Positions 42,915-52,307 of a stretch of 64,000 bases of DNA are shown here, one piece after another; position 1 is the stretch's first letter, and each line of letters starts with the position of its first letter. Where the stretch lies: positions 1-64,000 of the forward strand of contig NZ_MBKP01000003.1 of assembly GCF_002243045.1 (NCBI RefSeq), read 5' to 3'. The DNA comes from Methanolobus psychrotolerans. Its GTDB lineage: Archaea; Halobacteriota; Methanosarcinia; Methanosarcinales; Methanosarcinaceae. The translations under genes were made by a program, and so were the position numbers. A model generated the notes under the pieces. The model searched no databases, was not told where the DNA came from, and saw only the letters and a list, made by a program, of their open reading frames with translations.

Positions 42915-44186
42915 TTATTTTTTAAACGTTTGCTCTCGTGCAGGCCCAACTGAGATATACTCTATAGGCACTCCCATCTTATTTTCAAGGTAAAGAACAT
43001 AGTCCTTTGCTGCCTGTGGAAGATCATTGAATTCCTTTACACCTGTAAGGTCACTCTGCCACCCTGCAAGGTCTTCATATACAGGTTTACACCCCGCAAG
43101 TTCTGACGTATCCTCCGGAGGATATGCAACTGTCCTGCCACCCAGTTCATATGAAACACATACACGGATAGGATCAATATCGGACAAAACATCAAGTTTA
43201 GTAAGGGCAATGGATGTGTAACCATTTAGATAAATAGCTTTTTTAAGCAATGGAAGATCGAACCAGCCGCAACGTCTTGACCTGCCGGTAGTAGTACCAA
43301 ATTCCCTTCCAACCTGCTGTATCTGCTGGCCAACCTCATCAATAAGCTCAGTTGGTAGCGGCCCTTCACCCACACGAGTAATGTAAGCCTTCACTATACC
43401 CAGTACACTATCAACTCTTGTCGGACCTACACCAATATTAGCACATGCAGAACCTGCAACAGTACTGGAAGATGTCACAAATTTCTGAGTTCCGTGTATT
43501 ACGTCCAGATGCGTGCCCTGTGCCCCTTCTGCAAGGACGTTCTTGCCTTCATCAAGTGCCTTATTAACTTCATATGATACATCGGTTATGTAAGGTGCAA
43601 ACCGTTCACCAAGTTTTAGATACTTATCAATGAGGTTTTTATCCATTACCATAGAAGGATCGCCACCAAGTTCCTTGATCGCTACTTCCTTTTGGGGCGC
43701 AAGTTCTGCAAGCCTCTGTAGGAATTTATCCCTATCTACAATATCAGACATGCGGACCTCATCTCTGGCAACCTTATCAATATAAGCAAAACCGATGCCA
43801 CGCTTTGTGGTACCGATCTTTTCGGTCCTGAGGGATTCCCGCAAGCCATCAAGCTCGATATGATATGGCATTATAATACTTGTCTTGGCATCAACACCAA
43901 GTTTTCCCGGACCAAGTTCTATGCCACCCTCTGCAAGCATATCCATTTCCCTTGCCAGCACCTCAGGATTCATAACAGTACCAGGACCAATTAACACCCT
44001 TGAATCAAGAAGAAAACCCGAGGGAATGAGGTGGAGCTTGTATACATCCTCACCCACCTTGACCGTATGCCCTGCATTGTCCCCTCCCTGAAAACGGACA
44101 ACAACATCATATTCCCCGGACATTAGGTCAACTATTTTCCCTTTGCCTTCATCGCCAAACTGCGCACCTGTGATGATCGTAAACAT
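42915..44186 (-). CDS. purA: Adenylosuccinate synthetase
   Basis: A 423-residue enzyme that joins IMP and aspartate with GTP, the first step to AMP. Motifs: GAQFGDEGKGKIVDLM (P-loop and catalytic Asp), GGDNAGHTV (catalytic His), EGAQGTHLDVIHGTQ (IMP site), TTTGRSRRCGWFD (substrate loop) and KLDVLSD (guanine recognition). Length is normal. Monocistronic, with 45 bases to the next minus-strand gene upstream. Confidence 0.97.
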   Translation of the reverse strand: MFTIITGAQFGDEGKGKIVDLMSGEYDVVVRFQGGDNAGHTVKVGEDVYKLHLIPSGFLLDSRVLIGPGTVMNPEVLAREMDMLAEGGIELGPGKLGVDAKTSIIMPYHIELDGLRESLRTEKIGTTKRGIGFAYIDKVARDEVRMSDIVDRDKFLQRLAELAPQKEVAIKELGGDPSMVMDKNLIDKYLKLGERFAPYITDVSYEVNKALDEGKNVLAEGAQGTHLDVIHGTQKFVTSSSTVAGSACANIGVGPTRVDSVLGIVKAYITRVGEGPLPTELIDEVGQQIQQVGREFGTTTGRSRRCGWFDLPLLKKAIYLNGYTSIALTKLDVLSDIDPIRVCVSYELGGRTVAYPPEDTSELAGCKPVYEDLAGWQSDLTGVKEFNDLPQAAKDYVLYLENKMGVPIEYISVGPAREQTFKK

Positions 44187-44231
44187 GGGTTCAGGATTAT
44201 CCTATTCGCTTAATAAAGTTTTGATTGCACT

Positions 44232-44591
44232 TCAAATGTCTTCTTCAAACACCAGCATACGAGCACCTTCATCAAAAAAACCAGATGGCATTTCCATACG
44301 ACATCTCAAAGCCTTAGTAACTCCCATATCAACCAGGGTATCTATAAGTTTATCAGCAATAGTGATATTTACATTGAATTCCGACTGAAGCATATAGATG
44401 GCATCCGGCCTTTTTATCGAATAGAAACAGGCACGTGACCTCTTATCAGAAGTACATGTAGTATAACTATCACATTTCAATACCCGGGAACTGTTCTTGA
44501 AATGAATGGCAAGGCCTTGCCAGGAATGTACATTATGCATGCCCTTAATACCATAAATATTGGATTTTGTTTTCTCATTAGACCCATTCAT
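44232..44591 (-). CDS. Hypothetical protein, methanogen type
   Basis: A 119-residue soluble protein, no family recognised. It has three Cys residues in its first half (KCDSYTTCTSDKRSRACFYS) that could bind a metal, and a conserved-looking C-terminal part (SEFNVNITIADKLIDTLVDM, then MEMPSGFFDEGARMLVFEED). The start might be a later Met at residue 18. It is upstream of purA on the same strand (45-base gap) and may be co-transcribed with it. Confidence 0.6.
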   Translation of the reverse strand: MNGSNEKTKSNIYGIKGMHNVHSWQGLAIHFKNSSRVLKCDSYTTCTSDKRSRACFYSIKRPDAIYMLQSEFNVNITIADKLIDTLVDMGVTKALRCRMEMPSGFFDEGARMLVFEEDI

Positions 44592-44734
44592 ATTATGAAG
44601 TAAGTAGTAGTAATATAATTATTTTACCTATAATAGTGATGAGTTAACATTTGAAAACAAATTTAATTATATAACAACATTATTTAAAAAGGTTTTAATA
44701 ACATTAAGTCTCTCTTACTATAGAGTGGAGATCA

Positions 44735-45001
44735 ATGCTGACAAGCACAATAATAACCACAACAACCAGTACGATATCTTCAACTGCGGCAGGCATAGTG
44801 TCAATGACAACACAACCAGGACTGCCGGAATATGGTGTGCTGGCAGTCGTTGCACTGATCTTGTTGCTTTCGGCAAAAGAGATTCTTTCTGCTTCCGAGA
44901 AGTGGAATAAATCCCTGGATTGTTCGTTAAATATGACAATCTTGCCACTGTTGGTGTCGTTTGTAGCGATAGTGATCTTCAAGATATCAGAGATACTCTG
45001 A
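44735..45001 (+). CDS. Small surface/membrane protein with Thr-rich head
   Basis: An 88-residue protein. The N-terminus is Thr/Ser-rich (STIITTTTSTISSTAAG) and could be glycosylated; two hydrophobic helices follow (about 34-46 and 68-85). GGAG lies 6 bases before the ATG. The PGLPEYGVLAVVALILLL segment resembles the C-terminal anchor motifs of archaeal surface proteins. The stop codon lies inside the terminator stem. Function unknown. Confidence 0.65.
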   Translation: MLTSTIITTTTSTISSTAAGIVSMTTQPGLPEYGVLAVVALILLLSAKEILSASEKWNKSLDCSLNMTILPLLVSFVAIVIFKISEIL

Positions 45002-45017
45002 TATCTTTTTCTTTTTT
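44981..45017 (+). terminator. Strong hairpin terminator
   Basis: AAGATATCAGAG (44981-44992) pairs perfectly with CTCTGATATCTT (44996-45007) over a 3-base loop, followed by TTTTTCTTTTTT. The preceding gene's TGA (44999-45001) lies inside the stem. The stem is also near-symmetric, so it may serve as a bidirectional end for the minus-strand gene at 45147. Confidence 0.8.
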
Positions 45018-45146
45018 AGTATTACGTATAGACTCTGGTTAACGCAGTTGTTGCAACAAAAGCCAACATAAGAAAATTAAAGAAGATTCTTTGAAGACAA
45101 GAGTAAATCTAAACAAAAGCACCAGCACCCTTATCTTCAATTAATG

Positions 45147-46121
45147 TTACTTATACTGGTTTTTCCTGAATCCAATAAATATAGCACCCAGGCAGAAAAC
45201 CCCAAGAACCGCACCCATTACACCAAGGTCAGGTAATTTGCTCTTAATTCCGGAAGTCTGGTTTTCCAATACATACCCTGATATATCGTTTGATTCTGCA
45301 GTGCTTCCAAGACTTTCAGAAGCACCATCTATCGTTGAAGCTTCAGCATCTTCCCCGACACCATCAGACTCCTCGTCACCAAGTGTATCTGCAGGGACGA
45401 TATTCAATTCAGTTCCTGTATGACTGCTACTACTTTTACCCGAGGGAGAGGAGGAAGAGCTATCATCATTATCATCCATTGTCCCAAGAGATAACTGCCG
45501 GCTTTGTCCACCTATTTTTACGGAGAAATCACCTTCAGGCATGTTTTCTGTTGTGTAACTGTATGCAAAATTCCCGTCTGCATCAGCAGTAATGGTAGCT
45601 TTAGCATTAAAGGAGAGAGTTACTTCATCACCGGGAGCAATACCACTTAATTTGAGATCATAGGTACCACTCTTTATTTTGCTTGTGCCAAATGTAGCAA
45701 TATTATTACTGACACTCGCAGGAACAGTTATTGGTACACCAAGGATATACACAGTAACATCAAGATTATTCACACCTACTGCCTTTAAACCGAAAGAGTC
45801 CGAACCTTCGGGAATCGTGACTTTTCCTATGTGGTACTCATAAACACCATCTGAAACAGCTTGTATTTTTGCAAACGAAACCGAAGCAGATATCTCTTCA
45901 TTAGGTGATGCTTTTCCAGTAATGGTTACAGTGTCACCAGGAGACGGGTTTTCTGGTGAGATGGTCATTTCCGTCACCTCTGCAAGAGCAGCAGAGGTCA
46001 TTGTCAGAATAACTATAATTGTCGCACAGAGTAATATCAGGCACGTTTTTATCTGGCCTGCGCAATGATTTGACAGACCATTTTTATGAATCATATAGAA
46101 TGCATCTCCGTAATTGATCAT
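45147..46121 (-). CDS. Secreted surface protein with C-terminal anchor
   Basis: A 324-residue protein. After a short cytoplasmic part, a signal segment (LILLCATIIVILTMTSAALA, about residues 28-47) leads into two Ig/big-like beta domains (PGDTVTITGKASPNEEIS and KSGTYDLKLSGIAPGDEVTL). A Ser/Asp-rich stalk (about 215-285) and a C-terminal TM helix (VMGAVLGVFCLGAIFIGF) followed by basic residues complete an S-layer-linked or cell-wall-type layout. A start at 46094 (MIHKNG) is equally plausible. No family-specific hit is recognised. Confidence 0.7.
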   Translation of the reverse strand: MINYGDAFYMIHKNGLSNHCAGQIKTCLILLCATIIVILTMTSAALAEVTEMTISPENPSPGDTVTITGKASPNEEISASVSFAKIQAVSDGVYEYHIGKVTIPEGSDSFGLKAVGVNNLDVTVYILGVPITVPASVSNNIATFGTSKIKSGTYDLKLSGIAPGDEVTLSFNAKATITADADGNFAYSYTTENMPEGDFSVKIGGQSRQLSLGTMDDNDDSSSSSPSGKSSSSHTGTELNIVPADTLGDEESDGVGEDAEASTIDGASESLGSTAESNDISGYVLENQTSGIKSKLPDLGVMGAVLGVFCLGAIFIGFRKNQYK

Positions 46122-46259
46122 ATGAAAAGGACTTTTACCCCATTATAACCCCGGATAACATAGGACCATACATTTATTTAACGGTTCCTGTAAATTTTTT
46201 TATTACTATATTTATCCAGAAATCCCCGAAAATTCAGAGCAATTATAGATCCCCACATA

Positions 46260-47084
46260 TCACGACAGAAGAGGAATTATACCGAAAAGGAAGACATTGA
46301 CAAAACCATGAGTAAGAGTGACCAATGGAAGACTGTTTGTTCTCTGGAACATATAACCAATTACAAGACCCGCAAAAGAAGTAAAAAATATCTCATAGAT
46401 AGTCCCATATCCAGAGTGCATTACACCAAAGAGGAGGCTTGCAAGTAATAACCCCTTAACATGACCAAATGAATCCGAAAGCCGCGTCTGGAGCAGAGAT
46501 CTGAAAATCAGCTCCTCCAGAAAACCGACGAAGAATATCATAACTATTGATAGTTTCAGAATACTTACAAAAGACAGATCTGGTACCAGATTGCCGGCAT
46601 TAATTGTGAGATACTCACCCTGTGCAATAATAAATCCAACTGCCACAGATAATGGAAGATATTTTTGCATATCACGGAAATGAATACCAAGTGTTCTTTT
46701 GGTTATATGCTGATGACGTATAATAAAATAGATAGGCACCAGTAGCGGAGTGTACACATATATATACAAATAAAGAGTCATATCAGAGAATACCGGCATT
46801 GACACGTTTAAAAGCCGCAGTATGGGGAGAAGGGAAAGTACCTGAAGTGACCTTGAAACATGTGACCCATCTATCCATATAGCAGAAACTGATAATGTAA
46901 GAAGCGTAATAACATGCATGACAATGCCAGCTCTGATGTTACCGGCATACATCAAGAGTTCTGCAAGAACTACCATAAGCATTGCAATTGCGATGATATA
47001 ATTATCTGTAAGTCCAGGGACAACAGATGAACTGGTTGCCTTTACAGAGGACTGAGTGTCAATTAACCTTTCATGCTTCATCAT
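46260..47084 (-). CDS. CPBP-family intramembrane metalloprotease
   Basis: A 274-residue membrane protein with about eight helices and the three CPBP (Abi/CAAX protease) motifs: EELIFRSLLQ (Glu-Glu-x3-Arg), FGVMHSGYG (catalytic His) and THGFVNVFLF (third motif). It probably cleaves or binds prenylated or small membrane peptides; CPBP proteins also act in bacteriocin immunity. The ATG at 47084 overlaps the stop of the DUF1616 gene (TAATG), so the pair is co-translated. The N-terminal tail is cytosolic. Confidence 0.85.
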   Translation of the reverse strand: MMKHERLIDTQSSVKATSSSVVPGLTDNYIIAIAMLMVVLAELLMYAGNIRAGIVMHVITLLTLSVSAIWIDGSHVSRSLQVLSLLPILRLLNVSMPVFSDMTLYLYIYVYTPLLVPIYFIIRHQHITKRTLGIHFRDMQKYLPLSVAVGFIIAQGEYLTINAGNLVPDLSFVSILKLSIVMIFFVGFLEELIFRSLLQTRLSDSFGHVKGLLLASLLFGVMHSGYGTIYEIFFTSFAGLVIGYMFQRTNSLPLVTLTHGFVNVFLFGIIPLLS

Positions 47085-47965
47085 TAAGCCTCTGTTACAT
47101 TGATCCACAAGTGCAGATCCCGATAAGATCCGGCCATATTGCCATCCCTGTAGAGCAGGTATTGTAATTTCATGTCAGTACCTGTAACTGCGGGCACGAA
47201 AGAGATTGGTTTTTCCCAGGTAACGTTATGAGCTATGGCTATTTCTTGCAAACTCTGCGGAGTCTCCATGGTCTCATTATCCATCTTGATAACGATTGAA
47301 TAGTTTACAACAGAATATTCGTGGTTCACTATGCCTACTATGACATCAACACTCTCACCTACAGCCAGTTGTGTCCTGTAGTTGTCTGCCATTCTTTCGG
47401 GACCCAGTATGTAGAACTCAGTGAATTTCTCCCCCTCTTTGGGAGTGACTACCACATACCCCAATGTCATCACAGAAGCCAGTATAGATAATACCAGGAT
47501 TACCGTAAGTATTCGGTCAAGCCTTGATTCGGGTTTTGTGACTATTTCAGCCTTAGCAGACTCGTATATTTCTCTGAAAGGAACAGAAAATGCAGCCTCA
47601 CCAAGTGCCTCCCTCCGATAGATAGCCACGACAGCCATTATTATAGTGAAATTCGTAAGGAATACGAGGATAGGTACAAGCCTGATGCCCCACGGCGTAT
47701 AATTAAGTCCAAGCCCGATTAGCGGAACAACAGCTATGCTAAGCCCAAAACTCAAGGCAATACGTTCTATACCATCAAGATCATCCTTCCCGGGAAAAAG
47801 AGCTGCTATCAGAGCATAACCCGGCAGGAATAAAACCATTGGCAATCCAAGAACAGTGCGTATTGGGCTATCACTCAGAAAAGGAACCAGCACAAAAAAG
47901 TCTGTGAGCAGCACAAGGGCGATCAACAGTTTGATATCCACAGGGATTTGTTTTTTTTCTGGCAT
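47084..47965 (-). CDS. DUF1616 membrane protein
   Basis: A 293-residue protein of the DUF1616 family. Four N-terminal TM helices (about residues 12-130), including the LGLPMVLFLPGYALIAALFP signature, and a fifth near 165-185 are followed by an external Ig-like domain (EFYILGPERMADNYRTQLAV to the end). These proteins are common in archaeal surface loci; function is undefined. The start at 47965 is the first ATG; TTG at 47980 is possible. Coupled to the CPBP protease downstream. Confidence 0.82.
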   Translation of the reverse strand: MPEKKQIPVDIKLLIALVLLTDFFVLVPFLSDSPIRTVLGLPMVLFLPGYALIAALFPGKDDLDGIERIALSFGLSIAVVPLIGLGLNYTPWGIRLVPILVFLTNFTIIMAVVAIYRREALGEAAFSVPFREIYESAKAEIVTKPESRLDRILTVILVLSILASVMTLGYVVVTPKEGEKFTEFYILGPERMADNYRTQLAVGESVDVIVGIVNHEYSVVNYSIVIKMDNETMETPQSLQEIAIAHNVTWEKPISFVPAVTGTDMKLQYLLYRDGNMAGSYRDLHLWINVTEA

Positions 47966-48000
47966 AGTTTTCCGTTCCAATTACAGTTTATATATTATTA

Positions 48001-48028
48001 AAACATTTCCGAAATGTTTCCGCGGAAA
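48001..48028. promoter_or_regulatory. Overlapping palindromes before DUF1616 gene
   Basis: AAACATTTC-c-GAAATGTTT (48001-48019) is a perfect 9+9 inverted repeat, and TTTCCGCGGAAA (48017-48028) is a perfect 12-bp palindrome overlapping it by 3 bases. Both share TTTC/GAAA half-sites, as expected for adjacent sites of one regulator. The position is 36 bases upstream of the minus-strand DUF1616 start. The ferredoxin gene at 48164 lies on the other side. Confidence 0.5.
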
Positions 48029-48163
48029 TTGAAGTAGACAAAGATAATACATTCACCATTCCCTTGAAAAACGATACATTACAGAAAGGAGATAGTTATT
48101 TATTCTATTATTCCAGAACTTTATTGTAGGTATTTTAAAGAGATAAGATAGGAGTGAAATAAA

Positions 48164-48340
48164 ATGCCAGCTATTGTTGATAAAAATGCGTGTACAGGAT
48201 GTGAACAATGCGTCAATTCCTGCCCTGTTGAAGCAATATCGATGACTGATGAAGATGTTGCGGTTGTTGATCCGGACGCATGCGTGGACTGTGGTGATTG
48301 TGTAGATGTTTGCCCCGTTGAAGCAATTACACTGGAATAA
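48164..48340 (+). CDS. 2[4Fe-4S] ferredoxin
   Basis: A 58-residue ferredoxin with two classical motifs, CTGCEQCVNSCP and CVDCGDCVDVCP, each followed by VEAI. It has the pseudo-two-fold symmetry of clostridial-type ferredoxins and is very acidic. GGAGTG precedes the ATG at 48164. It is likely an electron carrier for methanogenic enzymes such as Fpo, Rnf or CO dehydrogenase; no partner is adjacent. Confidence 0.93.
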   Translation: MPAIVDKNACTGCEQCVNSCPVEAISMTDEDVAVVDPDACVDCGDCVDVCPVEAITLE

Positions 48341-48631
48341 GCTTTACAAGACTACTCAAGCTGCTGCACCAACAGCCTTTGAGAGTATCAGCTACAGGAT
48401 ACCAACCTTCAAGTAACCAGATCCACTCGCAGACTTTGGAGCATTCACGAAACACTGCGTCCTTTACTTCATGAGCTTTGTTTTTATAGGTGAGAACAGA
48501 GATTGACTCAACTCATAAGACACCTCAAAGACAAACGCACTTCAAACTTTGATACAAATTAAATGTTTTCATCAGTCTGAAGACAGGAGTATAAAATACC
48601 AATGAAAACCCTTTGCGAATAAAGAAACAGC

Positions 48632-49687
48632 TCAAAGTATCATTCCAAAAGCCGGCACTGTTGCAAGATATCCGTCATAAAGGATTATAGTATCCTCTAC
48701 TGTTTTCTCAGTTACATGCTCCCGCTTTTCAAATTCTGCAAGAAGACTTGCTTTCAGAAAGAAGAGCTCTTTCACTTTATCAAGTTCAGACGTTGCTATG
48801 TCAGGTAATTGATTTCCATCTGCTTTTTGTTCGATGGCTTTACGATATACAACACCAATAAAATGGTCAGTTGATGCAATCAAACGAAGATATCGGGAAA
48901 TAGCTTCAACTGCTTCAGATGAAAATGGTTTAACCGACAAATTGGAATAAACAATACTATCAATGTTCTCCGTTTCACCTGTTCTGTTTAGTAATATTCT
49001 CCTTACAAAGTCACCCTCCAGTTTAAAGACCTGCCAATCAAGGCCTTCCGTAAGATATGTGGGTAGGTCTATGAAATTCTCAGAAGATAATTCTGCCTCA
49101 AACTCAGCTCTGCTCACATCACTGATATCCCAGGGCTCAAACGTCATCTTGTCGACATACTCAAGCAACTTATTTTGCAGGATTTCAGGAGGAATATAAT
49201 TAGCGATCCTTTCTGGCAGAGACGCATACATTTCCTTTGATTCACCAAGCATCTTGTTGATCTGGTCTGCAGGTATTTCTGCCATAGCTTCCTTCCCAAG
49301 GAGTATCATATCCGAACTTTCATCATCAGAGAATCCCCTGCAGGACATGCTAGGGTATAATTGCAACCTCCATCCAAAGAAGAACTTCACCGGAAATGTC
49401 CTGCACAGGAGTGCACGGATATCGTAAATACCGCACCTTTTGTTCTCTTTGAGGAAAATGCAGGCTCCCCTGTCATTATGTTGTTTGAATGTGTAAATGC
49501 CATCAAGACACGGATGTCCATCATCCCATTTCCTGAATGCTCCAGCGTCCTTTTCCAGTATCAATTGAAAGTTTTTCTCCCATTGCCTCACCTCCGCCGG
49601 GAATGAACAGCAAAATCCACATCCTTCAAGACAATTGAATTTAAGTCCCTTTAATGGTGTAAAATCTATATCGGTCATTGTTCCCAT
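48632..49687 (-). CDS. YkgJ-type cysteine-cluster protein
   Basis: This 351-residue protein has an N-terminal CxxxCC-type metal site, CLEGCGFCC, followed by CGIYDIRALLCRTFPVKFFF and a further Cys (SCRGF), the mark of the YkgJ/UPF0153 family (Zn or Fe-S binding). The C-terminal 200 residues are helical with no recognised fold. The start is uncertain: ATG at 49687 (MGTMTDIDF) or at 49678. Function is unknown. The stretch upstream of 48632 to the ferredoxin carries only coding debris on the minus strand (48327-48512). Confidence 0.72.
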   Translation of the reverse strand: MGTMTDIDFTPLKGLKFNCLEGCGFCCSFPAEVRQWEKNFQLILEKDAGAFRKWDDGHPCLDGIYTFKQHNDRGACIFLKENKRCGIYDIRALLCRTFPVKFFFGWRLQLYPSMSCRGFSDDESSDMILLGKEAMAEIPADQINKMLGESKEMYASLPERIANYIPPEILQNKLLEYVDKMTFEPWDISDVSRAEFEAELSSENFIDLPTYLTEGLDWQVFKLEGDFVRRILLNRTGETENIDSIVYSNLSVKPFSSEAVEAISRYLRLIASTDHFIGVVYRKAIEQKADGNQLPDIATSELDKVKELFFLKASLLAEFEKREHVTEKTVEDTIILYDGYLATVPAFGMIL

Positions 49688-49970
49688 AGCTCCCTGAGTA
49701 TCAATATCAAATATCAAATTCAGTTCTTTAGTTCCTGAAAATATCTCAAAATATCTGAATATCTGATGATCACGTCACCTTTAATTTTAGAACAGTCTGT
49801 GTATATTCACTGAAAGAAGGTTGTTTAAGTATTAAAAGCCTCTCAGCAGCCCATATCCATATTAAGGCAAATTTATAAAGACTATACCTGATTAAACCCA
49901 CATATGGCCTTTGAAGCAATGATCTAAGGAACGAACACATGAATAATTGTCATTTCTTTGAACAACAAAT

Positions 49971-49996
49971 ATAAAAATGTCCCTTTTTGGGGACAT
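49971..49996 (-). terminator. Terminator of the 762-residue protein gene
   Basis: On the minus strand ATGTCCC/GGGACAT (arms 49977-49983 and 49990-49996) forms a hairpin followed by TTTTTAT, 22 bases after the stop of the large gene. The rest of 49688-49970 is AT-rich and holds no gene I can support. Confidence 0.65.
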
Positions 49997-50018
49997 GAAT
50001 TAAAACTGAACAGAATAC

Positions 50019-52307
50019 TTACTTGTCAAGTATCACAACATGTAACGAGTTTCCCCTCCAGATGCTGAGGGTATCGAATTCCCAGTTACTGGCAAGTCCG
50101 CCGGTTGCATTGAATGCCCTGCTACGCCCTTCAAGATAGAACCTGTAACCTCCCTCATCCACAGATGACGGCACAGTCACAGTCCAGTCAAGTACCTTAT
50201 TGTTGTCTCCCACGGTGTGATGCCAGTAGCTGTCACTTCCCACAGAACCCGAACATCCGGTGAAACTGATATATATATCCCTCAAATGAGTTGCTGCTAC
50301 ATTATAGTTGACCCGTAGCTCAATATCTGTTCCTGCAGTCCGCTTAATGATAGGACAATGAAGTGGAGCTTCACTCCAGGCCCCTCCGGCCTCCCTGTAC
50401 TCAAGCTTTAGGAAATCAACTGGAGCTGGCTGACTGTTGTCTATAACCACTTTCACGAGATCAAGGGCTGCAGCAATTGGATTGTGTGCCGCATCGTACA
50501 GTTCCAGACGAAGTTCATACTTCCCGTCAGAATAATTGTGGGTGCGCCAGTTTATCAGGGTGTGATAGGGGAAATAGTCATTTGCAGGTGTCAGCACCTC
50601 ATAGAACCCATTCTCATCAGGTTTTACATAATGAGATGTGCCTGCGCTGATATTGTACACATGCCATCGTTCATTAAAGTGGGTTTCAGATCCACCCTGG
50701 TATTTATAAAAAACCTTGTAGTAAGAGGCATTTCCATAGTCAGGACAACCTACGACACGGATTGTTTTGCACAAGGGTGCCTCAGCATCGGGCCTTACCA
50801 TGTGAGGCAGCGGGAATGCGACAAATTGCTTCGGCCTGTTAACTCCTTTAACATAACCTTGTGCATCAAAGTATATCGGGTCAACTGCCATGTCATTTAA
50901 GCCTACGATCCCGGTCTTGGTACATGGCTTATAAGCCGGTCCGCATGGCACACATATAGCATTGGACCATGCCTCTATCTGCACATCTGTTGTGGACTCG
51001 CCAAGGTTCCAGTTCACATCGAAATAGCCCTCTTCATAAATAGTTTCAAGCACCCCGTCACCATCGATATCCTGTTCTACCTTGAAAACAATGTCAGGCA
51101 CATCAAGGAAAAGGTTCCATTCAGGCACGATCTCAGGCCAGCAACGCAGCAATCTTACAAGAGGACTTGAACTGCGTATCTGCGCGATGGTAGAAGCTAT
51201 ATTCTTTTTCTGTTTACCGAGCATCTCCAGCAGTAGATCATCATCTGGCAGTGATGGAGGAGCTATTGAACGCGGAAATGCGGACTGGTCCAGTATAGAG
51301 GAGCTATCCTTGCTCACAGGCTCAAACAGAGCATCCTTCCTGAAAAGGGTCTTACGGACAGCTTCAAATCTTGACTTTGTAAACAGGTCGCTTGTAGTAT
51401 CAACATCTGTACGCAAAGCCTTCATGAACCCCGCTGAGACTGTTTCAACGTTATCAGTACTCACAGATTTAAGATTCCTGTATTCCATCTCCTTGATGAC
51501 AGGCTCCGACTGCGGCCAGGACTGGGGCCTTGGTTTGACCTTCATTTCAGGCAAAGCTTTTAGTTCCGGATAGTAGCGTATGTCCGGCTTAACTCCCATA
51601 TCTATAGCCTCAAGTACTGTTGGCCGTCTGAGTATATCCCAGAGACAGCGATAACGCAATCTCCACCTGAGAACAGCATCAATATCGAAATACGGGATAT
51701 TGACACAGAAATAACCACATTCATCTGTCTTTACAGTTGCAATCTCCTCTTTACGATGCGGGAAGAACGGGAAGATCCAGCCCCATGGCAATCCAGGATT
51801 CGGATACCACCAGAAGAAGTTAACGTCAACATCATACACATGAACTGTAGCTCCGGGAACCGGACATTTTTCACCTGTAACGGGGTCTGTCTTAAAGACA
51901 CGGCCGCAAACCTTGTGTTTCAGCTGCCATAATCCAAGCACACTGTCAACCGGCTTAATTGAGATGTCTTCTTCCTTTAGTACTCCTTTCCTTGAAAGGA
52001 TGGTATCCTTTGTAATGCTTGCAACAGATGCGTTTGCAGATTCTGACAGCCTGCGTATCTGGGTTTTCGGTTTCAGCTCATCCGGAACAATAGATATTTT
52101 CAAATTATCCGGCATCTTTGCAGCTTCCACATCAAGAACTATATCAAGGTTGTCGGTTGTCAGCTTTTTCTCTGCCAGTATTTTCACTTCATTCAAATCT
52201 TCTGAAAAAACAACAGCTTTTAATGGGACTGACGAATTCTTAACTCCTTCCACTTTTGCTGATATTTTAACACCATTTGTTATTCTGGTTCTTGCCACGA
52301 ATTCCAC
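50019..52307 (-). CDS. Large multidomain protein, carboxypeptidase-regulatory-like
   Basis: A 762-residue protein with no signal peptide. Residues about 130-215 form a carboxypeptidase-regulatory-like beta domain (KVCGRVFKTDPVTGEKCPVP) interrupted by an aromatic, Pro-rich insertion (NFFWWYPNPGLPWGWIFPFF). A linker of 200 residues follows; a DGDGVLETIYEEGYFDVN segment (about 425-445) recalls a calcium loop, and the C-terminal 250 residues look like Ig/fibronectin-type beta domains. I recall similar Cys/Trp-rich proteins from bacteria but cannot name a function. Monocistronic with a terminator; gene transfer is possible. The 318-base gap upstream (52308-52625) holds no gene. Confidence 0.65.
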   Translation of the reverse strand: MEFVARTRITNGVKISAKVEGVKNSSVPLKAVVFSEDLNEVKILAEKKLTTDNLDIVLDVEAAKMPDNLKISIVPDELKPKTQIRRLSESANASVASITKDTILSRKGVLKEEDISIKPVDSVLGLWQLKHKVCGRVFKTDPVTGEKCPVPGATVHVYDVDVNFFWWYPNPGLPWGWIFPFFPHRKEEIATVKTDECGYFCVNIPYFDIDAVLRWRLRYRCLWDILRRPTVLEAIDMGVKPDIRYYPELKALPEMKVKPRPQSWPQSEPVIKEMEYRNLKSVSTDNVETVSAGFMKALRTDVDTTSDLFTKSRFEAVRKTLFRKDALFEPVSKDSSSILDQSAFPRSIAPPSLPDDDLLLEMLGKQKKNIASTIAQIRSSSPLVRLLRCWPEIVPEWNLFLDVPDIVFKVEQDIDGDGVLETIYEEGYFDVNWNLGESTTDVQIEAWSNAICVPCGPAYKPCTKTGIVGLNDMAVDPIYFDAQGYVKGVNRPKQFVAFPLPHMVRPDAEAPLCKTIRVVGCPDYGNASYYKVFYKYQGGSETHFNERWHVYNISAGTSHYVKPDENGFYEVLTPANDYFPYHTLINWRTHNYSDGKYELRLELYDAAHNPIAAALDLVKVVIDNSQPAPVDFLKLEYREAGGAWSEAPLHCPIIKRTAGTDIELRVNYNVAATHLRDIYISFTGCSGSVGSDSYWHHTVGDNNKVLDWTVTVPSSVDEGGYRFYLEGRSRAFNATGGLASNWEFDTLSIWRGNSLHVVILDK

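Noticed and set aside
45290-45592. Plus-strand frame opposite the surface protein gene
   Set aside because: It is antisense to the Ser/Asp-rich stalk and signal-bearing protein; its composition is that of a shadow frame.
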